Part shown: piece by piece, positions 14,213 to 20,359 of the stretch
Layout: the number at the start of each line of letters is the position of its first letter
Position numbering within the stretch: the first letter of the stretch is position 1
Source: a virus
Strand: one strand, 5' to 3'
Length of the DNA stretch: 21,051 bases
IMG/VR virus record: IMGVR_UViG_3300042392_001083
Coordinates: 1-21,051 of that record
The notes under the pieces: generated by a model
What the model was told of the DNA's origin: nothing
The model's input: only the letters and a program-made list of their open reading frames with translations
The model's database searches: none
Position numbers and translations under genes: made by a program

Positions 14213-14588
14213 GCGCAGAGCCATCTGCAAGAGTTGTCAATTCTTCAATAAAGGATGGTGTGGTAAAGCATTCATTCCAGAAACTCACAAAATCAAAAAG
14301 AAAACATATCACACTTGTGGATGCAACATATATCTCAAAACTCAATTCAGCAATCAGTATTGTCCAAATCAATTCTGGAAAAGCACTGGTAAGTTGACTG
14401 AACAAGAAAGAGCAGAAATCAAGAAGTTGATAGGTGAAATAAAGAACGATGAATTGACCAAAGAACAATACAATCTACTATACAACTATGCAGATAAGAT
14501 TGTGGGTGGAACGCACAGAAGGACATCGTGCGAACCTTGTTTGAAAGATTTGGTGTCAAAACTCAAAGCATCAGTTATTGATGCGTAG
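14181..14588 (+). CDS. Cysteine-rich putative zinc-binding protein
   Basis: A 135-residue protein. The N-terminal ~67 residues hold a cysteine set, CKSC, WCGK, HTCGC and YCPNQFW, which fits a zinc ribbon. I recall this 'R...C..C..f....C.......kTCgC.l..K.....CP...W' pattern from small phage proteins in this host group. The middle is a helical EQERAEIKKLIGEIK segment, and the C-terminus has SCEPCLKDL, a further Cys pair. Function unknown; single-strand nucleic-acid or protein binding is possible. It is the last gene before a strong terminator. Confidence 0.72.
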   Translation: MWFAAKQIVDERRAICKSCQFFNKGWCGKAFIPETHKIKKKTYHTCGCNIYLKTQFSNQYCPNQFWKSTGKLTEQERAEIKKLIGEIKNDELTKEQYNLLYNYADKIVGGTHRRTSCEPCLKDLVSKLKASVIDA

Positions 14589-14640
14589 ATTTGCATCGCA
14601 TTAGAGTTTCCTTGTTTTATTGTGTGGTTATTCAAAGAGA

Positions 14641-14675
14641 GAAGTCAGGCATAGTGCTTGGCTTCTTTTGTTTTT
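14641..14675 (+). terminator. Rho-independent terminator after the nuclease/sigma-like block
   Basis: GAAGTCAGGCA pairs with TGCTTGGCTTC around a TAG loop: 11 bp with two G-T wobbles, extended further by AGAG/TTTT pairing. It is followed by TTTTGTTTTT. It lies 52 bp after the stop of the Cys-rich protein gene and would end the 13369-14588 transcript. Confidence 0.85.
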
Positions 14676-14704
14676 AATATGTTTATTATGTGACTAACTT
14701 TCTC

Positions 14705-14735
14705 TTGACCATTCAAAATAATCATTCAATATTTG
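14705..14735 (+). promoter_or_regulatory. Candidate promoter of a small RNA (TTG-N20-AATATTTG)
   Basis: TTG at 14705-14707 and AATATTTG at 14728-14735 are separated by 20 bases. This fits the Bacteroidota TTG / TAnnTTTG promoter with a single mismatch (A for T at the first position of the second box). A start of transcription near 14741-14743 is expected. No coding frame follows before the terminator at 14808. Confidence 0.55.
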
Positions 14736-14741
14736 TCACGC

Positions 14742-14843
14742 ATTACATAACTACTCAATATCCCACCATTGATTAGTTGTGTGTGTAGGTTTCTTCTTGA
14801 AACTTTGAGAGCAGTAATGGTGGGATTACTGCTCTTTTTTTTT
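14742..14843 (+). ncRNA. Candidate free-standing small RNA, about 100 nt
   Basis: The stretch is bounded by a promoter-like sequence on the left and a perfect terminator on the right, with no coding frame of its own. In order it holds ATCCCACCATT (14760-14770), a short hairpin GTTTC-TTCTT-GAAAC (14789-14803) and the terminal hairpin. The first element is an exact 11-base complement of 14816-14826, which is the terminator loop GGTGGG plus flanking stem bases. The RNA could thus form a pseudoknot-like contact (CCCACC with GGTGGG) or switch between two folds. The start point is inferred, expression is not shown, and I recognise no known RNA family. Confidence 0.5.
14808..14843 (+). terminator. 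Rho-independent terminator of the candidate small RNA
   Basis: AGAGCAGTAAT (14808-14818) pairs perfectly with ATTACTGCTCT (14825-14835) around the loop GGTGGG, followed by a run of T to 14843. It is a second terminator only 130 bp after the first, so it does not serve the upstream genes and implies a separate transcript. Confidence 0.88.
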
Positions 14844-14855
14844 ACATAACACACG

Positions 14856-14936
14856 AATCACGATTGGCAATGTGATTGGAAGATGCCTACACTTGCAATA
14901 TACCAATGCTTGGATCGCGCAACTGCTCTATTGAGC
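14856..14936. repeat. Cluster of three short inverted repeats
   Basis: AATCAC (14856-14861) / GTGATT (14872-14877), CCAA-TGC-TTGG (14903-14913) and GCTC-TATT-GAGC (14925-14936) follow each other within 81 bp, directly before a pyrimidine tract. No convincing gene covers them. They could be part of an RNA leader, a replication origin or protein-binding sites. Each repeat alone is short enough to be chance. Confidence 0.35.
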
Positions 14937-14948
14937 GAGAGATTTATT

Positions 14949-15027
14949 GTTTCTTTTTTGTACGTTTTTTCTTTCTTTTTTCTTTTCTTTTTTACCTTTT
15001 TTTGTTTTTCTTTTTTCTTTCTTTTTG
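14949..15027 (+). other. Homopyrimidine (T/C) tract, ~80 bp
   Basis: Nearly all bases are T or C on the plus strand, broken only by a few purines (for example at 14960-14964, 14994 and 15004). Units such as CTTTCTTTTTTCTTTTC give near mirror symmetry, as in triplex-forming DNA. The strand asymmetry is unlike any other place in the window. Open frames through it encode only poly-Phe or poly-Lys and are not genes. It may be an origin-associated unwinding element or a control region. Confidence 0.7.
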
Positions 15028-15053
15028 TATAAACATTCTTCACATTAATACAT

Positions 15054-15061
15054 TAACTTTG
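15054..15061 (+). promoter_or_regulatory. TAACTTTG promoter box, 5 nt before a start codon
   Basis: TAACTTTG matches the Bacteroidota -7 box TAnnTTTG exactly and is followed by CTTCT and then the ATG at 15067. The usual -33 TTG is not at the expected spacing; the nearest TTG (15025-15027) is 26 bases upstream. If active, transcription would begin at or next to the start codon, giving a leaderless mRNA for the rightward late genes. Confidence 0.5.
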
Positions 15062-15066
15062 CTTCT

Positions 15067-15366
15067 ATGAATGAATTATCACAAGAAAAAATTGATGAAG
15101 TAATCCAACTCGTTGCAAATACAGAAATGGATGTCCTGGTCAAGACTCTGAAAGCAAAGAACTTTTCTTTCAAGAGCGAAAAAGCATTATCTCGATTTGT
15201 AAGAAACAATCTCATAAAGACTTCCAGAGATAACACGATAACCTATCATTACAAGGAATATGGTAGTGGTGTTCTTCACTTTCTTTTTTCAATCACCAAA
15301 GAAATAATAACGGAAGGTGATTCAATCAAACTGAATCTCAATATCAATAATGGTTCTAATGAATAG
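15067..15366 (+). CDS. Hypothetical protein, 99 aa
   Basis: A 99-residue soluble protein, first gene of the right-hand plus-strand block. It begins with a helical half (SQEKIDEVIQLVANTEMDVL, VKTLKAKNFSFKSEKALSRF) and ends with a beta-type half (TITYHYKEYGSGVLHFLFSI, DSIKLNLNINNGSN). No family is recognised. It follows a TAACTTTG box by 5 bases and overlaps the lipoprotein gene by 8 bp. Confidence 0.62.
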   Translation: MNELSQEKIDEVIQLVANTEMDVLVKTLKAKNFSFKSEKALSRFVRNNLIKTSRDNTITYHYKEYGSGVLHFLFSITKEIITEGDSIKLNLNINNGSNE

Positions 15367-15988
15367 ATACATAATTCTTCTTGTGAGTTTTTTATTAGTG
15401 GGGTGCAATCCAGAACAAATGATGATGCCATCATTCGCTAATGAATTTGAAACGCAGCAAAGTCAAGTCAACACTTTACTTTATAACGAAAATGGTCAGT
15501 TATTACTTGACTTCGTTCCAGCGATTCAGCCATTCGTTAACGAAGGTTGTGAAACTGCTTGGGATAATCTATCTGCAATCATCAATACAGATGGTTCACT
15601 CACTTATTTTAGTTCGCTTCCAAATTACACACCAAGCCCTACTGATTTGGACAAAAGTAGATTTACGTTTATTTATCAAAGCCAGAATCCATACTTTGGA
15701 ATTTTCGCTGAAGAAGAACCATATGCTCAAATCGGAAGTAGTGGTTGGATGATGCTGCCAATAGATGATTATGGTAGTATGACTTGCAATGGATTGCAAG
15801 AGATTCGAATTTGGGTACTTGATGAACTGACTGGTCAATGGTATATGAATAGTCAAGTGTGTTGGGCTGGCTATTTATGCAATGGACAAGGTGACTGCAA
15901 TCAAGGTTGGTCTTTTGACCAAATAGAATTTACTACTTACGAGCAAGGCTATATTCATCTTTCTGACACAATCATAAACAATGGCTAA
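15359..15988 (+). CDS. Phage-encoded lipoprotein
   Basis: A 209-residue protein starting MNRYIILLVSFLLVGC, a type II signal peptide with lipobox LVGC (lipidated C16). An ATG 9 bases earlier (15350) is also possible but weakens the basic start. After processing, the mature protein would sit on a membrane. It has a region with FVNEGCETAW, a middle rich in aromatic and acidic residues, and a cysteine cluster near the end (VCWAGYLCNGQGDCNQGW). No family is recognised. Lipoproteins made by phages often block superinfection, but that is only an analogy. It overlaps the small gene before it by 8 bp and the ParB-like gene after it by 8 bp, so it is embedded in the structural/packaging operon. Confidence 0.78.
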   Translation: MNRYIILLVSFLLVGCNPEQMMMPSFANEFETQQSQVNTLLYNENGQLLLDFVPAIQPFVNEGCETAWDNLSAIINTDGSLTYFSSLPNYTPSPTDLDKSRFTFIYQSQNPYFGIFAEEEPYAQIGSSGWMMLPIDDYGSMTCNGLQEIRIWVLDELTGQWYMNSQVCWAGYLCNGQGDCNQGWSFDQIEFTTYEQGYIHLSDTIINNG

Positions 15989-16520
15989 AAAAGAAATCAA
16001 AAGTATTGGTATTGCTGGATATAATGTCCAACGAGTACCGATTCAATCGATCAAATCGAATGCTGCAAATCCTCGCATCATCAAAGATGATAAATTCCAG
16101 AAGTTAGTCAAGTCAATAGCTGAATTTCCACAAATGCTTGAACTAAGACCTATCATTGTCGATTCTGATATGATTATTCTTGGTGGCAATATGCGACATA
16201 AGGCAGCGATGGAATGCGGTCTGCAAATAGTACCTATCATAGTAGCTGAATATTTATCTGACCAGCAAAAGCAAGAGTTCATCATCAAAGACAATGTTGG
16301 TTTTGGTGAATGGGATTGGGACATCCTTGCAAACGAATGGGATGCTGAATCACTTATTGAATGGGGTTTGGATGTGTGGACAGATGATGAGCAAAAAAAA
16401 TTGGATGAACACCAAGAAGAATCATCAACGAAAGTGATGGTTGAGTTCAACTCATATGACTTGGCAGAAAAGTTCTATGAAGAATGCTTATCAAAGAAAT
16501 TGAAGGTTAACTACAAATAA
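15981..16520 (+). CDS. ParB-like N-terminal domain protein
   Basis: A 179-residue protein with a ParB/Srx-type domain: VPIQSIKSNAANPRIIKDDK (N30-P31-R32), then LRPIIVDSDMIILGGNMRHKAA (GGNMRH at 68-73), and the block IIKDNVGFGEWDWDILANEW followed by LIEWGLD. That last block is typical of phage ParB-like proteins, which often come fused to or next to methyltransferases and next to terminase genes. Family members include CTPases and nucleases; the activity here is unknown. It lies 3 bp before the terminase small subunit candidate, the usual neighbour in phages of this group. Confidence 0.87.
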   Translation: MAKKEIKSIGIAGYNVQRVPIQSIKSNAANPRIIKDDKFQKLVKSIAEFPQMLELRPIIVDSDMIILGGNMRHKAAMECGLQIVPIIVAEYLSDQQKQEFIIKDNVGFGEWDWDILANEWDAESLIEWGLDVWTDDEQKKLDEHQEESSTKVMVEFNSYDLAEKFYEECLSKKLKVNYK

Positions 16521-16523
16521 GTT

Positions 16524-16856
16524 ATGAACAAAACGGAACATCAAAAAAAGGCAATGCTTGAGGCACTTGAGAAATCTCTTGGCATTGTCACATCAGCTTG
16601 TCGAGCAGTTGGTATTGGAAGGACTACGCACTATATGTGGATGATTGAAGATAGTGAATACCGGGATGCAGTTAATTCGATAGATGACATTGCTCTTGAC
16701 TTTGCGGAATCACAATTACACAAGCAAATTAAAGAGGGCGAAGTATCATCAACCATCTTCTTTCTAAAAACAAAGGGAAAGAAGCGTGGTTATGTTGAAC
16801 GTCAAGAGGTCACCCAAGTTGAACCAATCAAAGTTGTTATCAGCGATTCCATATGA
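16524..16856 (+). CDS. Terminase small subunit-like HTH protein
   Basis: A 110-residue protein. Residues about 5-45 form a helix-turn-helix (KKAMLEALEKSLGIVTSACRAV, GIGRTTHYMWM), then ALDFAESQLHKQIKEGEVSSTIFFLKTKGKKRGYVER. The pattern 'eALe..lG.vt.Ac..vgi.r.thy.W......y...v..i...alDfaEs.Lhk.I..g...atiFfLKtkgk.rGY.er' is that of phage terminase small subunits in this host group. It would bind the packaging start site. Unusually, the large subunit does not follow; it is far away on the other strand. It overlaps the next gene by 4 bp. Confidence 0.78.
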   Translation: MNKTEHQKKAMLEALEKSLGIVTSACRAVGIGRTTHYMWMIEDSEYRDAVNSIDDIALDFAESQLHKQIKEGEVSSTIFFLKTKGKKRGYVERQEVTQVEPIKVVISDSI

Positions 16857-17440
16857 AGAAAGGATTTATACCACGCAGTTATAGCGACATCTCTTTAGGT
16901 CAATTCCTTGATTGGAATAATACCAAGAATGAGTTTGAAAGATTCTGCATTATGACTGGCGTATCTGAAGAAGAAGTGCGCTCGCTGCCATTTACAGAAG
17001 TGAAAGAAACTCTCGACTACATTCAATCAGTGATCGATAACCAAGAGTCTGGAGAGTTCAAGTTAAGGTTTGACTTGAATGGAAAATCATATGGCTTCAT
17101 TCCAAATATCAGTCAATTATCGTATGGCGAATTTGCAGACTTGATGCACTACACCAAAGAAGAAAACATATTGCAAGAACTCGACAAAGCAATGGCGATA
17201 TTTTATAGACCAGTAACGGCAACGATGGGCAAGCAATATGAAATCGAAACCTACAATGCAGATAAGCACATCAAGAATGCAGTTGATATGCGACATCTTC
17301 GATTGGATTATGTGTTTGGTGTCACGCTTTTTTTTTCGAGTATTGCAAGCAACTTGCTCGACAATTCCCTAATCTTCTTGGGGGAAGCAACGAAGGAACT
17401 TCAAAAGATGACGGAAGAACTGAAGGAAGAGATGCAATAA
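16853..17440 (+). CDS. Tail assembly chaperone-like protein (G type)
   Basis: A 195-residue protein. The core DLNGKSYGFIPNISQLSYGE, then FADLMHYTKEE, then LDKAMAIFYRPV followed by YEIETYNADK and FGVTLFFSSIASNLL matches proteins I know from Bacteroidota siphophages located before tail tape measure genes and likely to be tail assembly chaperones. The 3' part is a charged helix (ATKELQKMTEELKEEMQ). A run of nine T at 17328-17336 reads C TTT TTT in-frame, a possible -1 slippage site. A second frame continues past the stop to 17604. Family role is inferred. Confidence 0.62.
   Translation: MKKGFIPRSYSDISLGQFLDWNNTKNEFERFCIMTGVSEEEVRSLPFTEVKETLDYIQSVIDNQESGEFKLRFDLNGKSYGFIPNISQLSYGEFADLMHYTKEENILQELDKAMAIFYRPVTATMGKQYEIETYNADKHIKNAVDMRHLRLDYVFGVTLFFSSIASNLLDNSLIFLGEATKELQKMTEELKEEMQ
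17328..17336 (+). other. T9 run: candidate -1 frameshift site
   Basis: In the chaperone frame the bases read CTT TTT TTT TCG, so the heptamer T-TTT-TTT fits the X-XXY-YYZ form of -1 slippery sites. Slipping one base back enters a frame open from 17287 to the stop at 17602-17604. No clear downstream stimulatory hairpin was found by eye. Confidence 0.4.
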
Positions 17441-17445
17441 GCCAG

Positions 17446-17604
17446 ATGGGCAAGATATATGGCTACTATCATTTCTTGATGTCCATCTGTGGTGGTGACT
17501 TAAAAAGATTCAAGGAATACATCTATTATCCAATAGAAGAAATATTGTACTATGCACAATACTCATCCGATTTAAATCAAGCAAAAAATGTCAAGCAATT
17601 ATAG
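17446..17604 (+). CDS. T-type extension of the tail chaperone (frameshift or re-initiation), 52 aa
   Basis: Just after the chaperone stop (17438-17440) an ATG at 17446 opens a 52-codon frame: MGKIYGYYHFLMSICGGDLK, then FKEYIYYPIEEILYYAQYSS. The pattern 'w.wy..i..l..gDi.k..e....p..e.l..l.y..d' is that of the T part of G/GT tail chaperones I recall from phages of this group. The frame extends upstream without a stop to 17287, so it can be joined to the chaperone by -1 slippage at the T9 run. Alternatively it is translated by re-initiation 6 bases after the chaperone stop. It overlaps the next gene by 17 bp. Confidence 0.58.
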   Translation: MGKIYGYYHFLMSICGGDLKRFKEYIYYPIEEILYYAQYSSDLNQAKNVKQL

Positions 17605-19699
17605 TTATCGTGTAGCAATCGAGAGGCTTCGCCAATTTGCCGAAGGTCATTTCCTTATCCGTAAATTCTATCACGGAGAAGTCGCTGAAGCAGACTTGTT
17701 CAAAGAACCAGAATATCCGTTTATGCACGTTCTTCCAGTAACGATAACACCATCGGAAGGAACATTAGAATACGACTTTGAAATCAGATTTGCTGATATT
17801 GGTCGTGACAAAGAAACCAAGCAAGAATACCAAAAGGAAATCATTAGCGATTGCACGAGATTAGCCCTTGACCTTATTGCAGAAATTCAAAATGGTGGTG
17901 TGCTATTCGGAAGGGAAGTTGAAGTTGTTGGTAAGACGGCAACCATCCAACCATTCATCGAAGAGTTCACTCACGTTCTGACCGGGGTTCAACTGAACTT
18001 GCAAATAGCAGTTCCGTACAACTGGTCTGCTTGTGATATTCCAGCAGATTATTCACCAAACATAACCGACAATCCAGAAATCAATGGTGGCATTTTAACC
18101 AAGATTGGAATCTACAATGATGGTCAGTTAGTAGGCTATACTTCTTTGCTCGATTTTAGCGATGAGTTCGATGTCGTTGTCAATGGCAGCAAGATTGAAA
18201 TCTCTCTTGTTGGTGGTGGTGGTGGCGATCAAAATCTGCAAGAAGTAACTGACAATGGAAACACTACAACAAATGACATTCAGTTAATAGATGCAGCAGA
18301 AGTAATATTTGGTGCTGGTGGTGGTGTGTTGTTGGATAATGCTTCACGACTTAGAGAAGGAACGATTGATGCAAATACTGGCGGTTCGAAAGGCATTGCT
18401 TTAATTTGTGGTGTTGGCTATGAATTGAAATGGGAAGCTGGAAGTCAATATGTGATGAATGGAAGTGGTGACAACATTCGTGTTGTGAATCACAAGTTCA
18501 ACATTGCACCAGCAGCAACCGATGATAGTTCAAGTGGTTTTTATGTTGGCTCAAGATGGATTCTTGACAATGGTGATATTTATGTTTGCACAGATGCAAC
18601 GATAGATTCTGCCGTTTGGGAAATAGAAACTTATGCAGATTGGAATGCTACAAGTGGTTCGCGTGAAATTGCGAATAAACCATCTATTCCAACATCAACA
18701 AGCGACTTGATTAATGATGGTGAAGATGGTGTCAATCCATTTATCACTGCTCAAGACATTCCATCATTAACGGGCTACGTTCCGTACACTGGCGCAACAA
18801 CTGATGTTGACTTGGGTACGCACAACTTGACTGCTGACCATATAGCTTTAAATGTCAATCCATCTGGTGCTGGTTTTGTTGTTGGTGCTACTCAATGGAA
18901 TAACACGATTGGTAGTTCTGAAACTTTACTCAAGGGTGGTAATGTCACTTTAAAAAATGGTGTTGACTTGGTTGCTCGAGTAGTAAATAAAGTCACGCCA
19001 AATACAACTCTGACAAAAGCATCTTATCAAGCAGTCAGGGTGAGTGGTGCTACTGGTGGAAGATTATCAGTTGAATTAGCAAGAGCAGATTCCGATATCA
19101 ATTCAGCAGATACGATTGGATTGGTATGCGAAACAATAGCAACAAATCAAGAAGGGTTTATCATCACAGTTGGTCAATTATTGGATGTCAATACAACTGG
19201 TTCGCTGCAAGGTGAAACTTGGGCAGATGGTGACGTTCTTTATTTGTCACCTACAACTGCTGGAAGAATCACAAAAGTCAAACCAACGGGAACTGGTCAC
19301 ATTGTTGTTATCGGATATGTTGAATATGCTCACGCAGTCAATGGAAGCATATACGTCAAGGTGATGAACGGATGGGAACTTGACGAACTGCACGATGTAG
19401 CTATTTCTAACGTGCAGAATGGTCAATGGTTAATTTACAATTCTGATAGCGGAAGGTGGAAGAATACATCAGTGTTCAATTATTCAGTTAACTTCAAAGA
19501 TGTTATTCAGCACGAAGTGATACTACCTTATGCTTGGAAGATTCAAAGCATTGGAAGCAATCCATCTGGTGTGACATTGACTATACAACTGAATGGTTCA
19601 GGGTACACACTTGGAAGCACGATTGCTGCGAATACTGGCGTTATAACAATAGACACAAGTGCTATTGGATTCATCAATTTAATCTGTGAGAGAATATGA
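17588..19699 (+). CDS. Tail-terminator-like / tail-fibre fusion protein
   Basis: A 703-residue protein joining two kinds of virion parts. Residues 1 to about 160 (EYPFMHVLPVTITPSEG, LEYDFEIRFADIGRDKET, IISDCTRLALDLIAEI, NLQIAVPYNWSACDIP) look like the tail terminator/completion proteins of Bacteroidota phages. After a linker and a Gly run near 209-214, the rest is fibre-like: LQEVTDNGNTTTND, NKPSIPTSTSDLINDG, YVPYTGATTDVDLGTHNLTA (from about 397), then a domain from about 485 (RVSGATGGRLSVELA, GLVCETIATNQEGFIITVGQ, GDVLYLSPTTAGR, NGSIYVKVMNGWELDELHDV) that I recall from phage fibres. It would link tail structure to host contact. It starts inside the T-type frame before it. Confidence 0.75.
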   Translation: MSSNYSYRVAIERLRQFAEGHFLIRKFYHGEVAEADLFKEPEYPFMHVLPVTITPSEGTLEYDFEIRFADIGRDKETKQEYQKEIISDCTRLALDLIAEIQNGGVLFGREVEVVGKTATIQPFIEEFTHVLTGVQLNLQIAVPYNWSACDIPADYSPNITDNPEINGGILTKIGIYNDGQLVGYTSLLDFSDEFDVVVNGSKIEISLVGGGGGDQNLQEVTDNGNTTTNDIQLIDAAEVIFGAGGGVLLDNASRLREGTIDANTGGSKGIALICGVGYELKWEAGSQYVMNGSGDNIRVVNHKFNIAPAATDDSSSGFYVGSRWILDNGDIYVCTDATIDSAVWEIETYADWNATSGSREIANKPSIPTSTSDLINDGEDGVNPFITAQDIPSLTGYVPYTGATTDVDLGTHNLTADHIALNVNPSGAGFVVGATQWNNTIGSSETLLKGGNVTLKNGVDLVARVVNKVTPNTTLTKASYQAVRVSGATGGRLSVELARADSDINSADTIGLVCETIATNQEGFIITVGQLLDVNTTGSLQGETWADGDVLYLSPTTAGRITKVKPTGTGHIVVIGYVEYAHAVNGSIYVKVMNGWELDELHDVAISNVQNGQWLIYNSDSGRWKNTSVFNYSVNFKDVIQHEVILPYAWKIQSIGSNPSGVTLTIQLNGSGYTLGSTIAANTGVITIDTSAIGFINLICERI

Positions 19700-20358
19700 T
19701 AGACTACTATGCAGAAGTAAAAATAACTGGTGTCACTCCTTCTGGTATTCTTTACCAACGTCCACCAATAACGCAAAGAACATCTTATCGTACTGGTGAC
19801 ACTGGATGGGCTTATCAGAATGGTTACTATGATTATTCAAGCGATCCAATTAATCCAGCAGTAATTCAACAACTCGATTATACAGATACAACAAACTTCT
19901 TTTTCAAGTTGAAATTTGACAATGCATTCGGAAATAAAAATCGTTTTACAAATTCTCTTGGTGTGAATAGTAATGCATCTGGAAGGATTATTGGAATGTC
20001 ATTCACTGGAGCATTGAGCAACTACATCATTGACAATCTTACTGGATGGGCATTTAGTGCTATTAATAATGGTGCAAACATAAACTGGGCAGCAACTATT
20101 GACTTGATTTCAGCTCAAAGAACAGGTAATTATTTAGGTTTCAATGATTGGATACCAGTTATGTTGTCGCAATATTATCAAAGTTATTCGCCACACTTTA
20201 TCAATGACAATCCATTCATCAGCACCGCTTGGTGGTTGTCTGAAACCAATTCTGCATCAACAAACAACGGTTGGAGAGTTGTTTCATCATCGGTTGCGGT
20301 TACCGCCAAAGCTAATAACACAACTGCTATTTATTCATTCACTCGAAAACATTTTTAA
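19696..20358 (+). CDS. Fibre-tip / adhesin-like protein (DUF1566-Lcl type)
   Basis: A 220-residue protein overlapping the fibre gene by 4 bp. It opens with a short strand segment (DYYAEVKITGVTPSG), then RTSYRTGDTGWAYQNGYYDY, then FDNAFGNKNRFTNSLG, IIDNLTGWAFSAI, WAATIDLISAQRTGNYLGFNDWIPV and PFISTAWWLSETNSAS. The order TGq..SYrtGDdg, NnaFGN.nRFTd..G, D..tgl.W, A...lG..DW..p, .ssT is that of the DUF1566/Lcl C-type-lectin-like domain common in phage adhesins and bacterial surface proteins. It probably binds the host surface at the fibre tip. Confidence 0.72.
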   Translation: MIDYYAEVKITGVTPSGILYQRPPITQRTSYRTGDTGWAYQNGYYDYSSDPINPAVIQQLDYTDTTNFFFKLKFDNAFGNKNRFTNSLGVNSNASGRIIGMSFTGALSNYIIDNLTGWAFSAINNGANINWAATIDLISAQRTGNYLGFNDWIPVMLSQYYQSYSPHFINDNPFISTAWWLSETNSASTNNGWRVVSSSVAVTAKANNTTAIYSFTRKHF

Positions 20359-20359
20359 T

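Noticed and set aside
14641-14675. Terminator hairpin considered as part of a riboswitch
   Set aside because: It directly follows the end of an operon and has no structured leader or downstream gene to regulate; a plain terminator explains it.
14880-14945. Possible tRNA or tRNA-like fold around GCTC-TATT-GAGC
   Set aside because: No T-loop consensus, acceptor pairing or anticodon arm of the right size can be found on either strand.
14858-15070. Open frames on both strands across the pyrimidine tract (poly-Lys on minus, poly-Phe on plus)
   Set aside because: They exist only because the tract is nearly free of stop codons. The peptides are low complexity with no family resemblance.
16043-16450. 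135-codon minus-strand open frame inside the ParB-like gene
   Set aside because: It is antisense to a clear ParB-like protein, rich in Ser/Ile/Met as expected for a shadow frame.
17441-17587. Treating the gap after the tail chaperone as non-coding
   Set aside because: A 52-codon frame with a tail-chaperone T-like pattern fills it, reachable by -1 slippage or re-initiation.
19696-20358. Fibre-tip protein as the variable target of a diversity-generating retroelement
   Set aside because: The lectin-like fold would suit it, but no reverse transcriptase or template repeat is visible in the window.
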